From NCBI GenBank assembly GCA_031276175.1, contig JAISNP010000043.1, positions 1-38,414 of the forward strand: 38,414 nucleotides of DNA, in the 5' to 3' direction. Of this stretch, positions 15,565 to 23,968 are shown piece by piece (position 1 is the first letter of the stretch; each line of letters starts with the position of its first letter). A program made the translations under genes and the position numbers. Origin of the DNA: Tannerella sp. (GTDB taxonomy: Bacteria > Bacteroidota > Bacteroidia > Bacteroidales > Tannerellaceae). Under the pieces are notes generated by a model. The model ran no database searches. It saw only the letters and a list, made by a program, of their open reading frames with translations, and was not told where the DNA came from.

Positions 15565-17613
15565 TTATCTTTTTATTCCGTCCCGTACAAGCAGGGCGCG
15601 GATCGTCGGGTCCTGCCCCCTGAACCTGCGGTAAAGTATGTCGGGGCTTTCGGAGGCGCCTTTTGAGAGGATGTTCAGGCGAAACGATGCGGCGGTTTCG
15701 GCGTCGAAGATTCCCGCCGCCTTGAAGACGGAGAAGGCGTCGGCGTCAAGCACTTCCGCCCATTTGTATCCGTAGTATCCTGCTGCGTATCCGCCGGAGA
15801 AGATGTGTCCGAAATCGGAGCTGAACAGCGTGCCGGGCACGTGTGGAAGTATGGCGGCAGCGGCGGCGGCCTTTTCTTCAAATTCGGAGACGGAGCCGTC
15901 GAACGGCGTCCGGAGCGTGTGCCAGGCCATGTCGAGGAGGGCAAATCCGACCTGTCGGCAACATGCGTATCCGGCGTTGAAGCGTGATGCCCGAATCAGG
16001 TTTTGCACCAGTCGCGGCGGTATTTTTTCGCGCGTAAGGAAGTGCTCGGCAGCCATGTCGAGGAAGGCTTCTTCTTCCAGCCAGTTTTCCATTATCTGGG
16101 AAGGGAGTTCTACGAAATCGCGCACGACGTTTGTGCCGGCGAGGCTTTCGTAGGAGACGTCGGAGAGGATGTCGTGCAGCGCATGTCCGAATTCGTGCAG
16201 AAAGGTGCGCATCTCGTCGAAGGTGAGCAGCGACGGTCGGGTGGCGGTGGGACGTGTAAAGTTCATGACGATGGCTGCGTGCGGGCGATGATCCGCGCCT
16301 CCGTCGTCGCGGCGCTGTGCGCGGAGGCTGCTCATCCATGCGCCCGACTGCTTGCCGGGGCGGGGGAAGAAGTCGATATAGAGGATAGCCAGATGGCGTC
16401 CGTCGGCGTCGAGCGCTTCGTATGTCCGCACTTCGGGATGATATACGGGTATGCAGGTATTTTCTCTGAAAGTGATGCCGTAGAGGCGGTTTGCGAGGCG
16501 GAAGATGCTTTGTGTCGCCTTTTCGAGTTCGAAATACGGACGGGTCATTTCGTCGGAAACGTCGAAGCCGGCGGTTTTCAGTTTTTCGGAGTAGTAGCTC
16601 CAGTCCCACGGCATGAGGTTGATTTCGCGTTTTTCCGTTTCGCGTGCAAAGCGCTGTACGGCGCGGTATTCGTCGACGGCTGCCGGCCGGCAGGCTTCGA
16701 GCAGGCGGTCGAGCAGGCGGTATACCTGTTCGGGGGTTTTGGCCATGCTGTTTTTGAGGACGCAGGCGGCGTAGTTTTCGTATCCGAGGAGTTGTGCGAT
16801 TTCGGTGCGGATGTCGACGATCCGGCGGATGATGTCCTTGTTGTCCGATTCGTTGTTGTTGTTCCCGACGTTCAGGCGCGCCCGGTAAAGCGTTTCGCGC
16901 AACTGCCGGTCGTCGGCATACTGCATGAACGGGCGGTAGAGCGGCTCGGAAAGGGTGAAAATCCATCCCGTTTTGTTTCTGTTTTTTGCTTCTTCGGCGG
17001 CGGCTTCGCAGATGCTTTCGGGGATGCCGGAGAGCGACTTTTTGTCGACGAGGTGCAGTTCGCAGCTGTTTTTGTCTTTCAGCGTGTTGTTGTCGAATGT
17101 GATTGCGAGCCGGCTCAGTTCGGCGCTCAGGCGGCGGAAGCGTTCCTGCGCTTCGGGGGCGAGGTTGGCGCCGTTGTCGGCAAAGGCGTCGCAGGTGTTT
17201 TGCAGCAGGGTGGCATCTTCGGGGGAGAGGTGCAGGGATGCCCGGCTGTTGTAGACGGCTTTTATCCGTGCGAAGAGGCGGGGGTTCAGATAGACGTTGT
17301 TGCGCGATTCGGAAAGGATGTCGGAAACCGGCTGCGCGAGGCGCATCATTTCGTCGTCGGCTCTGACGCCGAGCAGGAAAAAGAATATCGACGATACTTT
17401 TTTCAGCAGTTTGCCGCTGCGTTCGAGGGCGACTATCGTGTTTTCGAAAGCAGGCGGATGCGGATTGTCGGCAATGGCGTTCACCTCGTCTTCCCACCGG
17501 CGTGCGGCTTCGGCGGCGGCGGGGAGGTATTGCGCGTTACTCCACCTGTCGAACGGGATGGTGTCGAACGGCGTGCGGAAGTCTTCCGTCAGGAGTGATG
17601 TCGGGGCGGTCAT
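15565..17613 (-). CDS. M3 family metallopeptidase (peptidyl-dipeptidase Dcp-like)
   Basis: A 682-residue zinc peptidase of the thimet oligopeptidase/Dcp clan. The zinc site is HEFGH at residues 473-477 in FLHEFGHALHDILSDVSYES, with the third ligand expected in the downstream ENWLEEEAFLD helix. The C-terminal part has the GYAAGYYGYKWAEVLDADAF substrate-binding motif, and the N-terminal ~200 residues are the helical cap. No signal peptide is seen, so it should degrade peptides in the cytoplasm. It starts 24 bases after nadD and is the last gene of the yicC-gmk-nadD unit. The 21-bp array begins right behind its stop codon. Confidence 0.94.
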   Translation of the reverse strand: MTAPTSLLTEDFRTPFDTIPFDRWSNAQYLPAAAEAARRWEDEVNAIADNPHPPAFENTIVALERSGKLLKKVSSIFFFLLGVRADDEMMRLAQPVSDILSESRNNVYLNPRLFARIKAVYNSRASLHLSPEDATLLQNTCDAFADNGANLAPEAQERFRRLSAELSRLAITFDNNTLKDKNSCELHLVDKKSLSGIPESICEAAAEEAKNRNKTGWIFTLSEPLYRPFMQYADDRQLRETLYRARLNVGNNNNESDNKDIIRRIVDIRTEIAQLLGYENYAACVLKNSMAKTPEQVYRLLDRLLEACRPAAVDEYRAVQRFARETEKREINLMPWDWSYYSEKLKTAGFDVSDEMTRPYFELEKATQSIFRLANRLYGITFRENTCIPVYHPEVRTYEALDADGRHLAILYIDFFPRPGKQSGAWMSSLRAQRRDDGGADHRPHAAIVMNFTRPTATRPSLLTFDEMRTFLHEFGHALHDILSDVSYESLAGTNVVRDFVELPSQIMENWLEEEAFLDMAAEHFLTREKIPPRLVQNLIRASRFNAGYACCRQVGFALLDMAWHTLRTPFDGSVSEFEEKAAAAAAILPHVPGTLFSSDFGHIFSGGYAAGYYGYKWAEVLDADAFSVFKAAGIFDAETAASFRLNILSKGASESPDILYRRFRGQDPTIRALLVRDGIKR

Positions 17614-17636
17614 ATGTGTATATTATTGCGTATATG

Positions 17637-18230
17637 TCATAATGTATGGTCTGCCGGCGGGGCGGCGAAAAACGATACTGCCTTTTCGCGCACAGGTTCG
17701 GGTAGGAAGAAGCGTATATCGCGTCCCTGCCGGATGGCGTCGCGGATGAAGGAGGATGATATTTCCATTACCGGCGCATCTACCCGCCGCACGCCGGTCG
17801 GGGGCGCAGGCGCGGGGCGGTCGTATCCCGGACGGGGATATATGAGGACGGGAAACTCTTCGAGCAGCGCGTCGGCGTCTTTCCACTGTTCCATGTTTTG
17901 CCAGTTGTCGGCGCCGATGATCAGGTGGAACAGGTGTCCGGGGAATGTATGTTTCAGGGCGCGGAGCGTGCGGAGGGTATAGGACGGGAGGGGAAGGGAG
18001 CGTTCGAAGTCGCTTGCCCTGAATCGCGGATAGCCTGCCGTGGCGGCCTGTACCATTTCGTAGCGGGTGCGGAAGTCGAGCATGTGCTGCTGCGTTTTCA
18101 GCGGATTATGAGGAGTGACGAGGAACCACGTTTCGTCCAGATTCTCGTATTCGCAAATCCAGTTTGCAAGCGCCAGATGCCCGACATGCACCGGATTGAA
18201 TGAACCGGAGAAGATGCCGGTGCGTTTCAC
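17637..18230 (-). CDS. nadD: Nicotinate-nucleotide adenylyltransferase
   Basis: A 197-residue enzyme making nicotinate adenine dinucleotide from NaMN and ATP in NAD synthesis. Nucleotidyltransferase motif GIFSGSFNPVHVGHLALANW at the N-terminus (GSFNPxHxGH), then FLVTPHNPLK, FHLIIGADNWQNMEQWKD and the C-terminal ISSSFIRDAIRQG (ISST/SxxR motif). The start is GTG at 18230, whose bases overlap the gmk stop as GTGA. Although the frame is open far upstream, that sequence is the antisense-frame shadow of gmk (Arg/Ala-rich) and not part of the protein. Confidence 0.95.
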   Translation of the reverse strand: MKRTGIFSGSFNPVHVGHLALANWICEYENLDETWFLVTPHNPLKTQQHMLDFRTRYEMVQAATAGYPRFRASDFERSLPLPSYTLRTLRALKHTFPGHLFHLIIGADNWQNMEQWKDADALLEEFPVLIYPRPGYDRPAPAPPTGVRRVDAPVMEISSSFIRDAIRQGRDIRFFLPEPVREKAVSFFAAPPADHTL

Positions 18231-18805
18231 AGTCCGAGGAATTGCGTGACGAGGCGGCATGTTTCGTCCTGCGCCCGTTGCAGTTCGTCGTTGAGGACGA
18301 CGGCGTCGAAGCGTGTCGCAAAGGAGAGTTCGTACTGCGCCTTGTCCAGCCGCCGGGCGATGACGTCGGGCGCATCCGTGGCACGCGATTCCAGCCGCCG
18401 GCGCAGCTCGTCGACGGAGGGCGGCCTGATGAAGATTGCCAGCGCCTGCGTGCCGTAGCATTTTTTCAGCCGGAGGCCGCCGGTGACGTCGACGTCGAAA
18501 AGTACGTGTTTGCCTGCTGCGGCGATTCGGTCGATTTCGGACTTGAGCGTGCCGTAGAAGACGTTTGCATATACTTCTTCGTATTCGACAAACTCTTCGG
18601 CGGCGATTTTTTCCCTGAACGTTTCGGACGACATGAAGTAGTATTCCGTCCCGTCTTTTTCTCCCGCACGCGGCGCGCGGCTCGTGGCCGAGACGGAGAA
18701 AGCCAGCGGAAGACCGCAGGCCAGCAGGCGGCGGATTATGGTGGTTTTGCCGGAGCCGGAGGGGGCGGAGATTATTATCGACCTGCGGTTCATTGCGCGC
18801 GTCAC
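18227..18805 (-). CDS. gmk: Guanylate kinase
   Basis: Phosphorylates GMP to GDP in the cytoplasm. P-loop SAPSGSGKTTIIRRLL; GMP-binding segment SVSATSRAPRAGEKDGTEYYFMS and FVEYEEVYANVFYGT; HVLFDVDVTGG (Walker B-like). Two starts are possible: GTG at 18805, which overlaps the yicC stop as GTGA, exactly as nadD does with gmk (192 residues), or ATG at 18793 (MNRRSIIISAP), which gives the more typical N-terminus (188 residues). Length and motifs are normal. Second gene of the yicC-gmk-nadD-M3 unit. Confidence 0.95.
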   Translation of the reverse strand: MTRAMNRRSIIISAPSGSGKTTIIRRLLACGLPLAFSVSATSRAPRAGEKDGTEYYFMSSETFREKIAAEEFVEYEEVYANVFYGTLKSEIDRIAAAGKHVLFDVDVTGGLRLKKCYGTQALAIFIRPPSVDELRRRLESRATDAPDVIARRLDKAQYELSFATRFDAVVLNDELQRAQDETCRLVTQFLGL

Positions 18806-19674
18806 AGTGCGTTAAGTACCTGTTCCCTGACCTGCTCCAGTTCGTCTTTCATCGCGACTACGAGTTGTTGCATCGCGGCGTGGTTGCTTTTTGAGCCGAG
18901 GGTATTGATTTCGCGCCCGATTTCCTGCACGATGAAGCCTAATTTCTTGCCCTGCCCGTGCGGTGCGCGGAGCGTGTCGGCGAAGTATTTGAGGTGATTG
19001 TCGAGGCGTTTTTTTTCTTCCGTCACGTCCAGTTTCTCGATGTAGTAGAGCATCTCCTGTTCAAAGCGGTTTCTGTCGTAATCCGTTTCGCCGAGCCGGT
19101 TCAGTCCTTCGGCGATACGGTTTTTTATTTTCTCGATACGTTCTTCTTCGTATGCCTCGGTTTGCCGGAGCAGTTGGGCGATGCGGTCTGCTTTTTCTTC
19201 AAAGAAGCGTTGCAGCATTGCGCCTTCCTGTATCCTGAAGTCGATCAGCAGGCGTACGGCTTCGCGAAAGGCGCCGTGTACGGCCGTCCACTCGTCGTCG
19301 CCGGGCGATGCGGCATCGCTTTTCACCATGTCGGGAAGGCGCAGCAGCACGGCAAACCAGTCGGTCGGCTCCGCAATGTGCATCTGCGCGGCTATTGCCC
19401 TGCCCTGTTCGAGATAGCTTGCGAACAGCGGGCGGTTGATTTGCGTCGACGTGTCGCTGCCGATGTTTTCGATGCCGACGACAAGGTCTATTTTGCCGCG
19501 CTCAAGGGATTGCATCACTTCGTTGCGCAACTGCATCTCCTTTTCGCGATATGCGGAGGGGATGCGCACGTTTAAATCCAGCTGTTTGCTGTTTAGTGAT
19601 TTGATTTCTACCGTCACTTTCTTGTCGGGCAGTTCGGCTACGGCCTTTCCGAAGCCGGTCATTGATTGTATCAT
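18802..19674 (-). CDS. YicC family endoribonuclease
   Basis: A 290-residue YicC protein (YicC_N plus DUF1732). The N-terminus MIQSMTGFGKAVAELPDKKV is the family hallmark, so ATG at 19674 was chosen over an upstream in-frame start; SLNSKQLDLNVRIP follows. The C-terminal half is a charged coiled helix (EEKADRIAQLLRQTEAYEEERIEKI) ending in DNHLKYFADTL...GKKLGFIVQEIGREINTLGSKSNHAAMQQLVVAMKDELEQVREQVLNAL. In E. coli YicC acts in RNA turnover; the same role here is by family. It is usually next to gmk, as here. Confidence 0.94.
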   Translation of the reverse strand: MIQSMTGFGKAVAELPDKKVTVEIKSLNSKQLDLNVRIPSAYREKEMQLRNEVMQSLERGKIDLVVGIENIGSDTSTQINRPLFASYLEQGRAIAAQMHIAEPTDWFAVLLRLPDMVKSDAASPGDDEWTAVHGAFREAVRLLIDFRIQEGAMLQRFFEEKADRIAQLLRQTEAYEEERIEKIKNRIAEGLNRLGETDYDRNRFEQEMLYYIEKLDVTEEKKRLDNHLKYFADTLRAPHGQGKKLGFIVQEIGREINTLGSKSNHAAMQQLVVAMKDELEQVREQVLNAL

Positions 19675-19730
19675 ACAGGGATATAATTTTCGCAAGGGTT
19701 CATTTTACGCGATATTTCTTTTTAATCGAA

Positions 19731-19797
19731 ACACGGGGACGCCAAGTACGCAAAAGGTGAACGGGGTCATCTTTTGTATTCCGGGCGCCTCCGTGTC
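19731..19797. other. Two-tier hairpin between korB and yicC
   Basis: An outer stem (ACACGGGGACGC against GCGCCTCCGTGT, one mismatch and one wobble) encloses an inner stem CAAAAG..TGA / TCA..CTTTTG. It lies 23 bases past the korB stop and ~55 bases before yicC. There is no strong T-run, so it may be a weak terminator of korAB or a structured leader; the sequence alone does not decide. Confidence 0.5.
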
Positions 19798-19819
19798 CGA
19801 TTTCAGTATGCCGAAGCGG

Positions 19820-20833
19820 TTATTTCACTTCCCACGTTTCGCCGCTCATCAGCAGGTCGTGCAGCTTGCGGACGGGTTTTGCGGCCTGCACGGCGGCGAT
19901 TTGCTGCGCGACGGATTCGTCGTAGGTCGGCGCTTCCACGTCGCGGATTACGCCTGTGGCTACGGGCAGATCGTCTTTCATGAGGGCGAGCATGTTGTGC
20001 AGCGTGACGTCTTTTTCATGCGCGTCGTGCACAAGGATGTCTTCTTCCCCGTAACCGTCCTGCCCGATGGTGACGGCTTTGATTTTAAGCCCGTCCAGCA
20101 CAAGGCCTTTTTCGAGGTTTTGGCCGAACCGCATTTTTTCGCCGTGCTTGAGGAATATCGTTTTTTCGGCGCGGAACGTTTTTTCGGATATTTGCTTGTG
20201 GATGCCGTCGTTGAAAATGACGCAGTTGACAAGCACTTCTATCACCGACGTGCCGCGGTGGCGCGCTGCGGCGACCATCACTTTGGTCATGGCGGGCAGG
20301 TCTACGTCTATTGCACGCGCAAAAAACCGTCCCCGTGCGCCCAGCGTCAGTTCGGCAGGGATGAAGGGGTCTTCTACCGTGCCGAAAGGCGAGCTTTTGG
20401 AGACGAATCCGCGCTCGGATGTAGGCGAATACTGCCCTTTGGTCAGTCCGTAGATTTTGTTGTTCATCAATATGACATTGATGTCCACATTGCGTCGCAC
20501 GGCGTGTATGAAATGATTTCCGCCGATGGCAAGGCAGTCGCCGTCGCCCGTAATCAGCCATACGTTCAGGTCGGGGCGCGCCGTTTTGACTCCGGTGGCG
20601 ATGGCCGCGCCGCGCCCGTGAATGGTATGGAATCCGTAGGCATTGACGTAGTAAGGCAGGCGCGAAGAGCATCCGATGCCCGAAATGACGGCCATCCGGT
20701 GCGGCGGGATGTTGAGTTCCGCCAGCGCTTTTTGCAGGCTGTTGAGGGTTGCATAGTCGCCGCAACCGGGACACCAGCGTACATACTGGTCGCTTTTATA
20801 GTCCTGAGGGGTGTATTTTATTTCCGTATTCAT
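19820..20833 (-). CDS. korB: 2-oxoglutarate:ferredoxin oxidoreductase, beta subunit
   Basis: A 337-residue thiamine-diphosphate subunit. It begins MNTEIKYTPQDYKSDQYVRW, then CPGCGDYATL (Cys pair), GIGCSSRLPYYVNAYGFHTIHGRG, and the ThDP/Mg motif GDGDCLAIGGNHFIHAVRRN...NNKIYGLTKGQYSPTS. With KorA it oxidises 2-oxoglutarate to succinyl-CoA and reduces ferredoxin, and it may run in reverse in anaerobes. ATG at 20833 overlaps the korA stop by 4 bases; the longer open frame upstream is a korA shadow. A related branched-chain 2-oxoacid specificity cannot be excluded from sequence alone. Confidence 0.94.
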   Translation of the reverse strand: MNTEIKYTPQDYKSDQYVRWCPGCGDYATLNSLQKALAELNIPPHRMAVISGIGCSSRLPYYVNAYGFHTIHGRGAAIATGVKTARPDLNVWLITGDGDCLAIGGNHFIHAVRRNVDINVILMNNKIYGLTKGQYSPTSERGFVSKSSPFGTVEDPFIPAELTLGARGRFFARAIDVDLPAMTKVMVAAARHRGTSVIEVLVNCVIFNDGIHKQISEKTFRAEKTIFLKHGEKMRFGQNLEKGLVLDGLKIKAVTIGQDGYGEEDILVHDAHEKDVTLHNMLALMKDDLPVATGVIRDVEAPTYDESVAQQIAAVQAAKPVRKLHDLLMSGETWEVK

Positions 20834-22689
20834 TTTCTGTCCTCCATTATTTTGGTAAATTCTTCCACTAAGCGTGTGACGGTAAACGGTTGGCCTTTGA
20901 TGCGGCAAAACTTGCAGGGGTTGAAATCGTCGATCTTGCTCCGCAGGTAATTGGCGAACTGCCCGTTGTTTTGTTCGGCGACGATTACTTTTTTGTATTT
21001 CCGAAGCACTTCCGCCGTATTCTTCGGCAACGGATTGATGAAGCGGAAGCTTGCCAGCGCCACTTTCTTTCCGTTGCGCTGCATGATTTCCATCGTTTCG
21101 TAGAGATGTCCGCGGGTGCCCCCCCACCCTACTATCAGCAGGTCGGCATCCGGGTCGCCCGCCACGTCGAGCGCGGGGATGCAATCGGCCACTTTGTCTA
21201 CTTTGGCTTGCCGCGTGGCCACCATTTTCTGGTGGTTGGCCGGTTCGGTGGAGATGGAGCTTGTGGCGTAGTCTTTTTCCAGTCCGCCGATGCGGTGTGC
21301 AAAGCCTTCCGTGCCGGGGATTGCCCAGTAGCGCACGAGCGTTTCGTCGTCGCGGCAGTATGCTTTCCACGGCGATTCGCCTTTGTAGTTGGAGACGTAG
21401 TTCGGCTTGATGTCGGGATACTCGTCCGGGTGAGGAATGCGCCATGCCGAGACGCCGTTGGCGAGGAAGGCGTCGGTCAGGAGGATGACGGGCGTCATGT
21501 GTTCGACCGCAATTTTGCCTGCCCAGTATGCCATGTCGAAGCAGTCGGTCGGCGTAGTAGCCGCCAGCACGATGGCCGGGCTTTCGCCGTTGCGGCCGTA
21601 AAGCGCCTGCATCAGGTCGGTTTGTTCGCTCTTCGTAGGCATTCCCGTGGAAGGCCCGCCGCGCTGCACGTCGATCACCACCAGGGGCAGTTCGGCAATG
21701 ACGGCCAGCCCGATGGCTTCGCTTTTCAGCGCCAGCCCCGGTCCCGATGTGGATGTGGCGGCAAGGCATCCGGCAAAGCTTGCGCCGATGGCCGTGCATA
21801 TCCCCGCGATTTCGTCTTCGGCCTGTATGGTGATTACGCCCAGGTCTTTGCGTTTGGCCAGGTCTTGCAGTATGTCGGTGGCGGGCGTGATGGGATAGCT
21901 GCCGAGGAACAGCTTCAGGCCGGCCTTTTCGGCTGCGGCGATCAGGCCGTAGGTGGTTGCCGTATTGCCGCTGACGTCGGTATAATGTCCGGGGGGGATT
22001 TTTGTCGGTTCGATGCGGTAGGTCGGGACGGATGCCTGAATGTTGTGCCCGTAATTATATCCGTCGGTAAGCGCCTTGATGTTTGCCTGTACGATCAGCG
22101 GTTTTTTTGCAAATTTGTTTTGCAGCATGTGCATTGCGCTGTCGAGCGGGCGGTCGAAGAGCCAGCACACCAGTCCGAGCGTAAACATGTTTTTGCATCG
22201 CAGCGCCGATTTGGCGTCCAGCCCGAACTCGGCCAGTCCGTCGCGCACCATTGTCGAGATGGGCGCGGCTACGACATGTACCGTTGTCAGTCCCAGTTCG
22301 CCGAAGGGATCGTCGGTAGTAAATTCCGCCTTTTCGAGATCTTTTTTCAGGAAAGAATCGGTGTCTATAATTACTATGGAGTCGGGATAAAGCCGTTTCG
22401 CGTTGACCTTCAGTGCGGCGGGATTCATGGCGACCAGCACGTTTGCTCTGTCGCCCGGCGTATGAATCTTTTTCGATCCGAAGTGTACCTGATAGCCTGA
22501 TATGCCGCTCAACGAGCCTTGGGGGGCGCGCACCTCCGCCGGATAGTCGGGGAAGGTGGAAATATCGTTTCCTAAAATTGCCGAGAGGTTGGAGAAGATC
22601 GTTCCGGTCAGCTGCATCCCGTCGCCGCTGTCGCCGGAGAATCGTATCACGACATGCTCCAGTGTGGTTACTTTTGTCTGTGTTGTCAT
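20830..22689 (-). CDS. korA: 2-oxoglutarate:ferredoxin oxidoreductase, alpha subunit (gamma-alpha fusion)
   Basis: A 619-residue subunit. Residues ~10-190 are the gamma domain (VVIRFSGDSGDGMQLTGTIF, PDYPAEVRAPQGSLSG, VLVAMNPAALKVN), fused to the alpha/pyrimidine domain (LFLGSYPITPATDILQDLA, TIQAEDEIAGICTAIGASFAG, TSTSGPGLALKSEAIGLAV, VVDVQRGGPSTGMPTKSEQTDL) and the C-terminal domain (LLIVGWGGTRGHLYE, VIVAEQNNGQFANYL). Cytoplasmic, part of an oxidative or reductive TCA branch. Upstream gene of the pair with korB; the promoter -7 element is at 22717. Confidence 0.95.
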   Translation of the reverse strand: MTTQTKVTTLEHVVIRFSGDSGDGMQLTGTIFSNLSAILGNDISTFPDYPAEVRAPQGSLSGISGYQVHFGSKKIHTPGDRANVLVAMNPAALKVNAKRLYPDSIVIIDTDSFLKKDLEKAEFTTDDPFGELGLTTVHVVAAPISTMVRDGLAEFGLDAKSALRCKNMFTLGLVCWLFDRPLDSAMHMLQNKFAKKPLIVQANIKALTDGYNYGHNIQASVPTYRIEPTKIPPGHYTDVSGNTATTYGLIAAAEKAGLKLFLGSYPITPATDILQDLAKRKDLGVITIQAEDEIAGICTAIGASFAGCLAATSTSGPGLALKSEAIGLAVIAELPLVVIDVQRGGPSTGMPTKSEQTDLMQALYGRNGESPAIVLAATTPTDCFDMAYWAGKIAVEHMTPVILLTDAFLANGVSAWRIPHPDEYPDIKPNYVSNYKGESPWKAYCRDDETLVRYWAIPGTEGFAHRIGGLEKDYATSSISTEPANHQKMVATRQAKVDKVADCIPALDVAGDPDADLLIVGWGGTRGHLYETMEIMQRNGKKVALASFRFINPLPKNTAEVLRKYKKVIVAEQNNGQFANYLRSKIDDFNPCKFCRIKGQPFTVTRLVEEFTKIMEDRK

Positions 22690-22716
22690 TGTGCTCTATT
22701 TTGTTGAAAAATCGGG

Positions 22717-22724
22717 CAAATATA
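22717..22724 (-). promoter_or_regulatory. -7 element for korAB
   Basis: Minus-strand TATATTTG matches TAnnTTTG, 27 bases before the korA ATG. Confidence 0.5.
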
Positions 22725-22784
22725 ATCGTTTTGTACGAAAGGGAAGGCCGGTTTGATTTTTTTAATACATACGGCGTGCAGGAT

Positions 22785-22835
22785 AAAAAAAACCCCTGCA
22801 CCTTTTCCGTATACACGGATACCGGGGTGCAGGGG
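22785..22835 (-). terminator. Terminator of the 225-aa protein gene
   Basis: Minus-strand stem CCCCTGCACC / GGTGCAGGGG with an inner CCGT / ACGG stem, followed by eight T (22786-22793). It lies 19 bases past the stop codon at 22854. Confidence 0.88.
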
Positions 22836-22853
22836 AAGAATGAAAAACATGTG

Positions 22854-23531
22854 CTATTCCACTACCGTTTTCTCTATATTCGGCGCCCAAGGCCCCTTCA
22901 CGCCCCGGTTGTTTTCCCACCGCGTGGCGACGCAAAGAATCTTGGCGTGCGCCGAAGCGGGCAGTTTGAAGCGGAAAGGCGTCCGGGTAGAAAAGTCAGA
23001 GTACGGCAATTCGTCGGCATTCGTCGGCAACGTTTCTTCCGCATTGTAAAGCCCCCATTTCAGCTCGGCGCCGTGTATGTCGGCAGGCTTTGCCGTCGAA
23101 TGATCCTCGTTTTTATCCTGAAAATGTGCATCTATCCATCCTGCGCCTACTATTACGAAGCGCTTGATTACCGGATAAGTATCCGGATCCGATGCGGAAG
23201 ACTGTCCCGACTTCGGCACGGTCAGCCCCAGCGCGATGCGGTCGGCGTCGGTCAGGAGCGGGTTATGAATCAGATACGCCTGATTGAACGTGCGCAAATC
23301 CGCAATATAAGCATCCTTGGCTTCATCCTTGCGTTCGCGGTTCATCGGCGTATGGGTTTCGGGATTGTGGTACTGGTTGTAATAACTGTTGAAGATACCA
23401 AACTTCGACTGCAGCGCAGTCACATTTGCAGCATCCACAGCCCATGCCGCTGCGTGCGGCGTCAGGTATCCGAAGTATTCGTTACTCCATCCTATTAAAT
23501 CAGAATCACTGTGAGGAACATAATCTTTCAT
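22854..23531 (-). CDS. Conserved protein of unknown function, 225 aa
   Basis: No enzyme motif is recognised. The N-terminal two-thirds is helical and aromatic-rich (MKDYVPHSDSDLIGWSNEYF, NSYYNQYHNP, LRTFNQAYLIHNPLLTDADR), and the last ~80 residues look like a small beta-sandwich (VIVGAGWIDAHF, ELKWGLYNAEE, TPFRFKLPASAHAKILCVATRWENNRGVKGPWAP). I have the impression of a family found as single small genes in Bacteroidetes, but this could not be searched. No signal peptide. The same C-terminal motif is found in the small ORF at 7078-7464. It is a single gene with a good terminator; the 21-bp array lies in front of it, possibly inside its 5' leader, as the only near-consensus -7 element (GATATTTG, about 23936-23943) is on the far side of the array. 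Confidence 0.8.
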   Translation of the reverse strand: MKDYVPHSDSDLIGWSNEYFGYLTPHAAAWAVDAANVTALQSKFGIFNSYYNQYHNPETHTPMNRERKDEAKDAYIADLRTFNQAYLIHNPLLTDADRIALGLTVPKSGQSSASDPDTYPVIKRFVIVGAGWIDAHFQDKNEDHSTAKPADIHGAELKWGLYNAEETLPTNADELPYSDFSTRTPFRFKLPASAHAKILCVATRWENNRGVKGPWAPNIEKTVVE

Positions 23532-23622
23532 TTTGCTTTGTTTTAAGTGAGTATTTCTTTTAATTCAATCTGTTATTGAGTTCTTTTCCATCTTTCCGGG
23601 CGGGTTGGCGCTTAATGTCACG

Positions 23623-23860
23623 GAAGGCTCCGGAACTTCCGTAGAAGGCTCCGGAACTTCCGTAGAAGGCTCCGGAACTTCCGTAGAAGGCTCCGGAATT
23701 TCCGTAGAAGGCTCCGGAACTTCCGTAGAAGGCTCCGGAACTTCCGTAGAAGGCTCCGGAACTTCCGTAGAAGGCTCCGGAACTTCCATAGAAGGCTCCG
23801 GAACTTCCATAGAAGGCTCCGGAACTTCCATAGAAGGCTCCGGAACTTCCGTAGAAGGCT
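23623..23860. repeat. Intergenic tandem array, strict 21-bp period, TCCGGA/GGAACTTCC units
   Basis: Eleven full units plus a 7-base partial, each made of GAAGG, CTCCGGAACTTCC, then GTA or ATA. Variation is tiny: one unit has GGAATTTCC, and three adjacent units have CATA instead of CGTA, as expected for recent slippage or recombination. Each unit holds the palindromes TCCGGA and GGAACTTCC. ORFs run through both strands (heptads VEGSGTS and GAFYGSS) because 21 is a multiple of three; nothing else supports coding. The array occupies most of the 437-base gap between the 225-aa protein and the DJ-1 gene. Confidence 0.92.
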
Positions 23861-23968
23861 AAATTTTTAAAGTTTGCCGAAATCATTTTCATACAGTGTA
23901 CTTTTTGAATAAAGTTTTGCAAATATCGGACATCTATTTATTTCTGCAATACTAAAAATGTTTAATTA

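Noticed and set aside
15878-17598. Two ~530-residue frames overlapping the M3 peptidase gene
   Set aside because: Both are shadows in other frames; only the 15565-17613 frame has HEFGH and the other family motifs.
17637-18461. 274-residue form of NadD
   Set aside because: The extra N-terminus is an antisense-like shadow of gmk; the GTG at 18230 gives the exact family N-terminus and a GTGA overlap.
19820-21799. 659-residue continuous minus-strand frame
   Set aside because: Only its last 337 residues are KorB; the front is an Arg/His/Pro-rich shadow of korA. The true start is ATG at 20833, overlapping the korA stop by 4 bases.
23605-23862. Repeat proteins (VEGSGTS, GAFYGSS and MEVPEPS-type heptads)
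   Set aside because: Three frames are open at once simply because the DNA repeat is 21 bp; no signal peptide, promoter or flanking domain supports any of them.
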